Positions 34,812 to 41,364 of a stretch of DNA of 44,870 bases are shown piece after piece. Source of the stretch: Rhodocyclaceae bacterium. Lineage in GTDB: Bacteria > Pseudomonadota > Gammaproteobacteria > Burkholderiales > Rhodocyclaceae. The DNA lies in the NCBI GenBank assembly GCA_020445765.1, contig JAGRFY010000037.1:1-44870 (forward strand), written 5' to 3'. How positions within the stretch are numbered: the first letter of the stretch is position 1; each line of letters begins with the position of its first letter. The notes below the pieces were generated by a model that did no database searches, was not told the DNA's origin, and saw nothing but the letters and a program-made list of their open reading frames with translations. The translations under genes and the position numbers were made by a program.

Positions 34812-35951
34812 ATGCCAATCGACTATGAAACCCTGAAGGTGATCTGGTGGCTGCTGGTCGGCGTGCTGCTGGTCGGCTTCGCCATCATGGACGGCCACGA
34901 CATGGGCGTCGGTACCCTGCTGCCCTTCGTCGGCCGCGACGACGTCGAGCGCCGGGTCGTGATCAACACCGTCGGTCCCCACTGGGACGGCAACCAGGTC
35001 TGGTTCATCACCGGTGGCGGCGCCATCTTCGCCGCCTGGCCGCTGGTCTATGCCACCGCCTTCTCCGGCTTCTACTGGGCCATGCTGGCCGTGCTGTGGG
35101 CGCTGTTCTTCCGTCCGGTCGGCTTCGACTACCGTAGCAAGCTGGCAAGCCCGCGCTGGCGCTCGGCGTGGGACTGGGGCCTGTTCGTCGGCGGTGCCGT
35201 ACCACCGCTGATCTTCGGCGTCGCCTTCGGCAACCTGCTGCAGGGCGTGCCGTTTTACTTCGACAACCAGCTCGTCTCGTACTACGAGGGCAGCTTCTGG
35301 GCACTGCTCAATCCGTTCGCCCTGCTGTGCGGCGTGGTCAGCACGGCGATGATCACGTTTCATGGTGCCATCTACCTGATGCACCGCACCGACGCTTCGG
35401 TCCATGCCCGCAGCCGTACGGCGATGCTGGCCTTCGGCTTCCTGCTGCTGGCCGGCTTCAGCGCGGCCGGGATCTGGCTGCAGTTCATCCCCGGCTATGT
35501 CATCAGCAGCCCGGTCGTCCCGGGGGCCCTGCCCGATCCGCTGGCCAAGACGGTGGTGCGCGAAGCCGGCGCCTGGATGGGCAACTACCGCCGCGTGCCG
35601 GTCACCGTCGCCCTGCCGGTGCTCGCCTACCTTGCGACGCTGTCGGCCATGTGGTTGGCGACCCGGGGTCGCACGCTGCTGGCCTTCGTCGGCTCGTCGC
35701 TTGCCATCGTCGGCGTGATCGGCACCGCCGGCGCCAGCATGTTCCCGTTCGTGATGCCGTCTTCCAGCGACCCGCGTTCCAGCCTGACGGTGTGGGACAG
35801 CGTCTCGAGCCACCTGACACTCACCATCATGTTCTTCGCGACGCTGATCTTCATGCCGCTGATCGTCGCCTACACCAGTTGGGCGTACCGGGTGATGTCC
35901 GGCAAGGTCACGGCGGCCTACATCCGCGAAAACAGTCATTCGGCCTACTGA
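34812..35951 (+). CDS. cydB: Cytochrome bd ubiquinol oxidase subunit II
   Basis: A 379-residue polytopic protein. MPIDYETLKVIWWLLVGVLLVGFAIMDGHDMGVGTLLPF is the recognised N-terminus (DG-x-D-x-G). GPHWDGNQVWFITGGGAIFAAWPLVYA and the C-terminal MFPFVMPSSSDPRSSLTVWDS are the other signatures. It packs against CydA and completes the oxidase. It is 14 bp after cydA, and cydX follows after 14 bp. Confidence 0.97.
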   Translation: MPIDYETLKVIWWLLVGVLLVGFAIMDGHDMGVGTLLPFVGRDDVERRVVINTVGPHWDGNQVWFITGGGAIFAAWPLVYATAFSGFYWAMLAVLWALFFRPVGFDYRSKLASPRWRSAWDWGLFVGGAVPPLIFGVAFGNLLQGVPFYFDNQLVSYYEGSFWALLNPFALLCGVVSTAMITFHGAIYLMHRTDASVHARSRTAMLAFGFLLLAGFSAAGIWLQFIPGYVISSPVVPGALPDPLAKTVVREAGAWMGNYRRVPVTVALPVLAYLATLSAMWLATRGRTLLAFVGSSLAIVGVIGTAGASMFPFVMPSSSDPRSSLTVWDSVSSHLTLTIMFFATLIFMPLIVAYTSWAYRVMSGKVTAAYIRENSHSAY

Positions 35952-35965
35952 AGGGAGATTCGATC

Positions 35966-36106
35966 ATGTGGTATTTCGCCTGGATTCTCGGTATCGGATT
36001 CGCCGTGTTGCTGGCCATCCTGAATGCAATGTGGGGCGAACTCGAGGGCGACCGCCTGCGCGCTGCCGACACCCGTCACGGAGATTACGATGAGTTCCGC
36101 CACTGA
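35966..36106 (+). CDS. cydX: CydX, bd-oxidase small subunit
   Basis: A 46-residue peptide. MWYFAWILGIGFAVLLAILNAMW is a single helix with the W-Y-F-x-W-I-L-G start of CydX/YbgT, followed by a short charged tail (DRLRAADTRHGDYDEF). CydX stabilises heme d in E. coli. AAGGGAG precedes the ATG. Its 3' end overlaps ybgE by 17 bases. Confidence 0.93.
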   Translation: MWYFAWILGIGFAVLLAILNAMWGELEGDRLRAADTRHGDYDEFRH

Positions 36107-36368
36107 ACCCGGGGTCGAAACCCGCATCGCCTGGCTGCCCCTGCTCACGGCCTTGGCCATCGTGCTGACGGTCACCGCCTATCCGCGGATTCTCGCGGAC
36201 GGCAGCGGCGGCGCCGACCATGTCGCCGCTGGCTTCCTGTTCTGGGCGATGAGCGCGGGCTTCGTCCGCGGCGTCGGCTTCGTGCCGCGCCAACGCCCGA
36301 CCCGCCTGCTGCTGTCCGGCCCGGCCTGTCTCGCCGGCGTACTGCTGGCGGCCTGTCGCCTGCTCTGA
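36090..36368 (+). CDS. ybgE: YbgE-family protein of the cyd operon
   Basis: A 92-residue membrane protein with two or three helices. LTALAIVLTVTAYPRIL is the first, and GFLFWAMSAGFVRGVGFVP carries the GF-[VI]-x-GVGF-x-P signature of YbgE. The function of the family is unresolved. The ATG at 36090 lies inside cydX, giving coupled translation. The next gene begins 9 bp downstream. Confidence 0.88.
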   Translation: MSSATEPGVETRIAWLPLLTALAIVLTVTAYPRILADGSGGADHVAAGFLFWAMSAGFVRGVGFVPRQRPTRLLLSGPACLAGVLLAACRLL

Positions 36369-36377
36369 GGGTTCGCA

Positions 36378-37070
36378 ATGTCGGTCTACTTTCGCCAGTT
36401 GGTGCACGACCGCGACGATTCGATGTGTTACCTGCTCGCCGATCTGACCGGGCGCGAAGCCGTGGTGATCGACCCACAGCCCGATCAGCTCGACCTGCTG
36501 ATGGCGCTGCTGCAGGAATACGACCTGCGCCTGGTGTACGCGCTGTTCACCGATCCGTCCGCTCGCGGGCGGTGCTGCGGCGCGCTGTGTGCATACACCG
36601 GGGCGCAGGCGATCGCCGGCCGCGCCGGTGCCGACGATGCCCTGCAACCGGCTGCCCACGGTGCGTTGCTGGCCTATGGCGACGAAGTCGTGCGCGTGTT
36701 GTCGACGCCGGCACGACACCCCGATGCGGTCAGCTTTCTGTGGCGGGACCGACTGTTCTGCGGCGAAGCACTGCACCTGCCCGACGGCGGCAGCGACGCG
36801 AGCTGCCGCAACCCCGGGGCCTGGTACGACAGCGTGACCCGCCGACTCTTCCTGCTGCCGGACGAGACACTGGTGTTTCCGGGATGCCGGCACGATGGTC
36901 GCACGGTCAGTACGATTGCCGAGGAGCGACGACGGAATCCGGCCTTCAGCGGCGTCACCCGCGACGCGTTCATCAACGACATGGCACGCCTCGCGGCGGA
37001 ATTTCCGTCATCGCGACGGCAGGCCACCGACGCCGGCATCCAGCGTCGGGCGGGACCATTCCAACAGTAA
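36378..37070 (+). CDS. ETHE1-like metallo-beta-lactamase-fold protein lacking metal ligands
   Basis: A 230-residue protein with the ETHE1/persulfide-dioxygenase layout: MSVYFRQLVHDRDDSMCYLLAD, VVIDPQPDQLDLLMALLQEY, and VSTIAEERRRNPAF near the end. The H-x-H-x-DH metal motif expected near residue 60 is replaced by FTDPSARGRC. The later GDALL is GEALH, and PAHDY is PGCRH. Only the middle His (ARHPDAVSF) persists. It therefore appears unable to bind the catalytic iron in the usual way. It follows ybgE by 9 bp and is part of the cyd operon. A binding or regulatory role is possible. Confidence 0.78.
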   Translation: MSVYFRQLVHDRDDSMCYLLADLTGREAVVIDPQPDQLDLLMALLQEYDLRLVYALFTDPSARGRCCGALCAYTGAQAIAGRAGADDALQPAAHGALLAYGDEVVRVLSTPARHPDAVSFLWRDRLFCGEALHLPDGGSDASCRNPGAWYDSVTRRLFLLPDETLVFPGCRHDGRTVSTIAEERRRNPAFSGVTRDAFINDMARLAAEFPSSRRQATDAGIQRRAGPFQQ

Positions 37071-37147
37071 GCGCTAATATAAACCCCGGGCCGCCCACCT
37101 CGCCGGGTGCGCCGCGCTCAACCGAGCCCTTCGACACGAGGCACGCC

Positions 37148-38275
37148 ATGCCCCATATCGTCATTATCGGTGCCGGCTTCGCCGGCCTCACCGCGATTCG
37201 CGAGATCCGCAAGCATGATCGCGACGTCGGCATCACGCTGGTCGCGCCGCGCAAGGAGTTGCACTATCTGCCCGGCATCATCTGGATTCCGTCGGGGCTG
37301 CGTCGGCGGGAGGATCTGGTGGTGCCGCTCGACGCCTTCCTGCAGCGCATGAACGTCCGCTTCCACCAGGCCCATGTCACCGGTCTCGCCGACGGCGGAC
37401 GCCAGGTGCTGACCGACGACGGCGAACTCGCCAGCGACGCGGTCCTGATCGCCAGTGGCGGGCGCTTCATCAGGAAACTGCCGGGCATCGAACACGCGAT
37501 CACGCCGTGCGAGGGCATTGCCGCCGGCGAGCAGATCCGTGATCGCCTGCGGGCGTTGACCGGTGGCACGATCGCGGTCGGCTTCGCCGGCAATCCGCAG
37601 GAACCGTCGGCGATGCGCGGCGGACCGATGTTCGAGTTCCTGTTCGGCATCGACCGCCAGCTTCGGCGCGAAGGCCGGCGCGGGCATTTCGAAATGGTGT
37701 TCTTCAGCCCGGCCGACAAGCCCGGCAACCGTCTCGGCCCGCGTGCCGTGACCGGTCTGCTCGACGAAATGGCGAAGCGCGACATCGCGACCCATCTCGG
37801 CCATAAGATGAAGGGCCTCGAGGCCGACCGGGTGACGACCGAGGGCGGCAGCTTCCACGCCGACCTGATCCTATTCCAGCCCGGCATGACCGGTAACACC
37901 TGGTTCGACGCCACCGACCTGCCGCGCTCGCCCGGCGGTCTCGTCAGCGCCGACGGGCACTGCCGCGTGGCCGGCTTCGAGCGGGTCTACGTGGCCGGCG
38001 ACTCCGGCAGCTTCCCGGGCCCCGACTGGATGCCCAAGCAGGCCCACATGGCCGACCTCCAGGCCGAGGCCGCCGCTCGCAACATCCTGGCCGAACTGAA
38101 CAGTGAACCTGCCACGGCCACCTTCCGCACCGAGCTGATGTGCATCGTCGACAGCCTCGATTCGGGCATGCTGGTGGCGCGCAGCGAACGGCACAACATC
38201 GTGCTGCCATCGTCGCGGATCTTCCACTGGATGAAGCGCGGTTTCGAGCACGCCTACCTGCGCCGCTACCGCTAG
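37148..38275 (+). CDS. SQR-like FAD oxidoreductase
   Basis: A 375-residue flavoprotein. IVIIGAGFAGLTAIREIRKH is the FAD dinucleotide site; VYVAGDSGSFPGPDWMPKQAHMADLQAEAAARNI is the second FAD segment with the membrane-flavoprotein GD. The overall plan matches sulfide:quinone oxidoreductase-type proteins. Cysteines are only C121, C272 and C332; the Cys expected just before the FEFLF segment (~155-160) is absent. Electron delivery to quinone is likely; sulfide as donor is doubtful. It follows the ETHE1-like gene by 77 bp, probably in the same operon. Confidence 0.8.
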   Translation: MPHIVIIGAGFAGLTAIREIRKHDRDVGITLVAPRKELHYLPGIIWIPSGLRRREDLVVPLDAFLQRMNVRFHQAHVTGLADGGRQVLTDDGELASDAVLIASGGRFIRKLPGIEHAITPCEGIAAGEQIRDRLRALTGGTIAVGFAGNPQEPSAMRGGPMFEFLFGIDRQLRREGRRGHFEMVFFSPADKPGNRLGPRAVTGLLDEMAKRDIATHLGHKMKGLEADRVTTEGGSFHADLILFQPGMTGNTWFDATDLPRSPGGLVSADGHCRVAGFERVYVAGDSGSFPGPDWMPKQAHMADLQAEAAARNILAELNSEPATATFRTELMCIVDSLDSGMLVARSERHNIVLPSSRIFHWMKRGFEHAYLRRYR

Positions 38276-38359
38276 CGCGGAAGCTGCGGCAACGTGTCCG
38301 GGCTGGCCAGCACCGTGCCAAGCAGGCAGACTGCCGACAGTCACGACACGGAGGCGGTC

Positions 38360-39034
38360 ATGGATCTGCAAGGCAGGCGCGTGCTGATCACCCAGGCGGA
38401 CGCGTTCATGGGCCCGACCCTGTGCACGGTGTTCGCGGAACAGGGTGCCGAAGTGGTCGCCAGCAGTGAAGATCCGTCGTCGGCGGAGGCGCCGGCGCGG
38501 ATCGTCGCCGCCGCCGGTGAAATTGACGTGCTGGTCGCCAATCTGGCGCTTCCCGCGCCGAGCACGCCGGCCCTCGAGGTCGGCGAGGCCGAGTGGCGGC
38601 AGGTGTTCGCGACCCTGGTCGATCCGCTTCCCCGCTTGGTCCGCGCGGCGGTGCCGGGCATGATCGAACGCGGCGGCGGGCGGATTCTGGTGATCGGCAG
38701 CGCATCGGCGCTGCGCGGCATCCGGCGTGCTTCGACCTACAGCGCCGCCCGTGGCGCGCAGATCGCCTACGTCCAGGCGGCCGGCGTCGAACTGGCGAGC
38801 CGCAACATCCGGATCAATGCGATCGCCCAGAACTTCGTCGACAACCCGACCTACTTCCCACCCGAGGTGCAGGCCGATCCGCGCTTCCAGCAGCGGCTGG
38901 CCCGCGAGGTACCGCTCGGGCGGCTGGTCTCCGCGCGGGAGGACGCGCGCTTCGCCGCCTACCTGTGCAGCGACGCCGCCGACTGTTTCGTCGGACAGGT
39001 GTTTCCGGTGTGCGGGGGCTGGGTGCAACGCTGA
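38360..39034 (+). CDS. Halohydrin-dehalogenase-type SDR protein
   Basis: A 224-residue Rossmann-fold protein of the short-chain dehydrogenase superfamily. The NAD(P) motif TG-x3-G-x-G is replaced by T11-x4-F16-x-G18 (TQADAFMG). The catalytic set is S114-x12-Y127-x3-R131, with Arg instead of the SDR Lys. These two motifs together define halohydrin dehalogenases, which convert vicinal haloalcohols to epoxides. NFVDNPTYFPPEVQADPRF and the end GQVFPVCGGWVQR agree with that family. GGAGG precedes the ATG at 38360. It is the last plus-strand gene of the cyd block, and its 3' end overlaps the PEP-CTERM gene on the minus strand. Confidence 0.82.
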   Translation: MDLQGRRVLITQADAFMGPTLCTVFAEQGAEVVASSEDPSSAEAPARIVAAAGEIDVLVANLALPAPSTPALEVGEAEWRQVFATLVDPLPRLVRAAVPGMIERGGGRILVIGSASALRGIRRASTYSAARGAQIAYVQAAGVELASRNIRINAIAQNFVDNPTYFPPEVQADPRFQQRLAREVPLGRLVSAREDARFAAYLCSDAADCFVGQVFPVCGGWVQR

Positions 39035-39768
39035 GGGGCCGGCGAGTCAGGGCCGGGCCCGGCCCGCACAACGGCACAATCAGCCACCCACCGGCCGCGA
39101 ATCCGGCGCCCCATCTGCCGCACCAGCAGCAGCAGGCCGGCCACGCCATAGAGCAGGTATTGTTCCGGCTCCGGCACGCTCGAGACCAGATAGTCGGGCA
39201 GCGTCGAGGTATTGCCGGCAACCCACAGGGCGTGGAAATCCCGAAAGGACTGCTGCGAATCGTAGACGTCCAATTGACCGTAGACGAAGGGATCGAACGG
39301 TAGTGCGTTGTCCTCGACGAAAGTCGACCAGGGGTGCAAGTCGAGGTCGAAGAACTCACTGATCTGCGGCATGAGCTCGAGTACGCCTCCCGAAAAACTG
39401 TTGCCACTTCCTGGCGAGATCGGCGACGAGATCATCCTCAGCGTCGTCGATGCCGGGTCGAATGCATCGTTGAGCAGGGCGCTCGCGCCACCCCCATGGA
39501 TCGTGACCGTGATATCGCGATCCACCCAGTGGCTGGTCGACATCAGGGCGACGAGGTCGAAGCTGGCGAATGCGCCTGCGTCGATGACGATGTCGTAGGC
39601 CACATCGAGCGCCGGATCGACCATTCGGCCGCTGTCGGCGCCGGGGTTGGCCGAGAACTGGTAGCGATACTCGGCGGCGATCGCCGAGGGCGTCGCGATC
39701 GCGAAGAGGAGCGCAGCGACGACCGAGGCACGAGTCGGGCGGAACATGGCAGGCAAATGATTCGTCAT
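38959..39768 (-). CDS. PEP-CTERM protein with an aberrant C-terminal extension
   Basis: A 269-residue exported protein. The signal peptide ends near ATPSAIAA. The body is Ser/Gly/Asp-rich with no known enzyme domain. The exosortase signal is VPEPEQYLLYGVAGLLLLVRQ followed by a basic cluster (MGRRIRGR). Normally the protein stops there, but the frame runs 43 residues further (WVADCAVVRAG and on) into the opposite-strand SDR gene (76-base overlap). A one-base shift in the G-rich stretch after the basic cluster would reach a TGA at once, so a frameshift or sequencing error is plausible. ATG 39747 is an alternative start. Confidence 0.8.
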   Translation of the reverse strand: MTNHLPAMFRPTRASVVAALLFAIATPSAIAAEYRYQFSANPGADSGRMVDPALDVAYDIVIDAGAFASFDLVALMSTSHWVDRDITVTIHGGGASALLNDAFDPASTTLRMISSPISPGSGNSFSGGVLELMPQISEFFDLDLHPWSTFVEDNALPFDPFVYGQLDVYDSQQSFRDFHALWVAGNTSTLPDYLVSSVPEPEQYLLYGVAGLLLLVRQMGRRIRGRWVADCAVVRAGPGPDSPAPQRCTQPPHTGNTCPTKQSAASLHR

Positions 39769-39967
39769 GATGTGCTGGACAGACCGTGAAATGTAAGGCC
39801 CTTCAGCGTACGTGACGCGGCGCGGCGCTGTCGATCGTCATATTCCAAGACTGCGCGCGGTACCGGAACCGGCACCTCGGCGAAACCGACGAGAGCCCCT
39901 GTTTGCGCCGGATCAATACGCCATCGTACGGACGGTGCCAGACTGAATCAGGCATCGGGAGAACGAA

Positions 39968-41011
39968 ATGAGCGTGCTGGCCGGTCGACCCTCGAAACTG
40001 CTGCCGTGGTGTCTGGCGGTGGCGCTCGGCGCCGCCCTGTGGCTGGTGACCTACGCCCACCTGACCGATATCGCCGACGCGCTGCTGGCGGCGACAGGGC
40101 TGACGCGCGGCACCCATCTCGGGGAGGCCGTGCATTTTTTCCTGTACGACACGCCCAAGGTGTTGCTGTTGCTCACCGGCATCGTCTTCGTGATGGGCAT
40201 CGTGCAGACCTTCTTTGCACCGGAGCGCACGCGGGCGCTGCTGTCCGGGCGACGGGTCGGCGCCGGCAACGTGCTGGCGGCAGTGCTCGGCATCGTTACG
40301 CCGTTCTGCTCGTGCTCGGCGGTGCCGCTGTTCATCGGCTTCCTCTCTGCCGGCGTGCCCTTGGGCGTAACCTTCTCCTTCCTGGTGTCCGCGCCGATGG
40401 TCAATGAGGTCGCGCTGGTACTGCTGTTCGGCATGTTCGGCTGGCAGGTGGCCGCCCTCTATCTGGCCCTCGGGCTGGCCGTGGCGATCGTCGCCGGGCT
40501 GGTGATCGGCCATCTGCGCATGGAGCGCCACCTGGAAGACTGGGTGCAGCAGATCCTCGCCGGCAAGCACACGAGCGCCGCCGCCGAGGGGCTGGACTGG
40601 GTCGCACGATTCGAAGCCGGCTGGGCGCACGTGCGCGACATCGTCGGCCGGGTATGGCCCTACGTGCTGGTCGGCATCGCGCTTGGCGCGGGCATTCACG
40701 GCTACGTGCCCGAAGATTTCATGGCCTCGCTGATGGGCCGCGAGGCTTGGTGGGCGGTGCCGGTGGCGGTGGTGCTGGGGGTGCCGATGTACACCAACGC
40801 GGCGGGCATCATTCCGGTGGTCGAAGCTCTGATCGGCAAGGGCGCGGCGCTGGGCACGGTGCTGGCGTTCATGATGAGCGTGATCGCGCTGTCGGCGCCG
40901 GAGATGATCATCCTGCGCAAGGCGCTGAAGCCGGTGTTGATCGCCAGCTTCGCCGCTGTGGTCGCGGTGGGCATTCTGTTGGTCGGCTACGTCTTCAACC
41001 TGGTGCTTTGA
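39968..41011 (+). CDS. ArsP/DUF318-type permease
   Basis: A 347-residue membrane protein with about eight helices. TPFCSCSAVPLFIGFLSAGVPLG is the hallmark Cys motif of the ArsP_1 (PF03773) permeases, and VPMYTNAAGIIPVVEALI is the mirrored second half. Some members export trivalent organoarsenicals; most have unknown substrates. GGGAGAACGAA precedes the ATG. A CxxC redox protein follows after 83 bp, a common pairing for this family. Confidence 0.9.
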   Translation: MSVLAGRPSKLLPWCLAVALGAALWLVTYAHLTDIADALLAATGLTRGTHLGEAVHFFLYDTPKVLLLLTGIVFVMGIVQTFFAPERTRALLSGRRVGAGNVLAAVLGIVTPFCSCSAVPLFIGFLSAGVPLGVTFSFLVSAPMVNEVALVLLFGMFGWQVAALYLALGLAVAIVAGLVIGHLRMERHLEDWVQQILAGKHTSAAAEGLDWVARFEAGWAHVRDIVGRVWPYVLVGIALGAGIHGYVPEDFMASLMGREAWWAVPVAVVLGVPMYTNAAGIIPVVEALIGKGAALGTVLAFMMSVIALSAPEMIILRKALKPVLIASFAAVVAVGILLVGYVFNLVL

Positions 41012-41094
41012 AGCGGAACGAGCCGGCACGGCCGGTTCGAGGATGCGCGCCCCTTTCGGCCGACGCAATCGGGCGCGCGCAACGGAGATCGAAA

Positions 41095-41331
41095 ATGAAA
41101 CGGATTCAGGTGCTGGGAAGTGGCTGCGCGAAGTGCCGCAGCACGGTCGCGTTGATCGAGCGCGTGGCGGCGGCACGGGGCGCCGAAATCGCGCTCGAAA
41201 AGGTCGAGGACATGCCGACCATCGCGAGTTTCGGCGTGATGTCGACGCCGGCGGTGGTGATCGACGGCACTGTCGTGCACGCCGGCGGCGTGCCGAACGA
41301 AGCCGCGGTCACCGGCTGGTTCGGCGCTTGA
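41095..41331 (+). CDS. Small thioredoxin-fold CxxC protein
   Basis: A 78-residue redox protein. MKRIQVLGSGCAKCRST puts the active pair at C11 and C14. MSTPAVVIDGTVVHAGGVPN holds the cis-Pro. This matches the MTH895/TM0996-type mini-thioredoxins ('redox-active disulfide protein 2'). GGAG precedes the ATG. Its placement behind the ArsP-like permease suggests that it reduces the permease or its thiophilic substrate. Confidence 0.9.
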   Translation: MKRIQVLGSGCAKCRSTVALIERVAAARGAEIALEKVEDMPTIASFGVMSTPAVVIDGTVVHAGGVPNEAAVTGWFGA

Positions 41332-41364
41332 GCACCGCCCCGGCCCGGTGGCCGGGCGGCGCTC
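41330..41364. terminator. Hairpin between convergent genes
   Basis: CCGCCCCGGCC (41335-41345) pairs with GGCCGGGCGG (41350-41359) with one bulged C; GAGC/GCTC (41330-41333 and 41361-41364) extend it. It lies between the thioredoxin-like gene and the lipoprotein gene. There is no clear T-tract. Confidence 0.5.
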
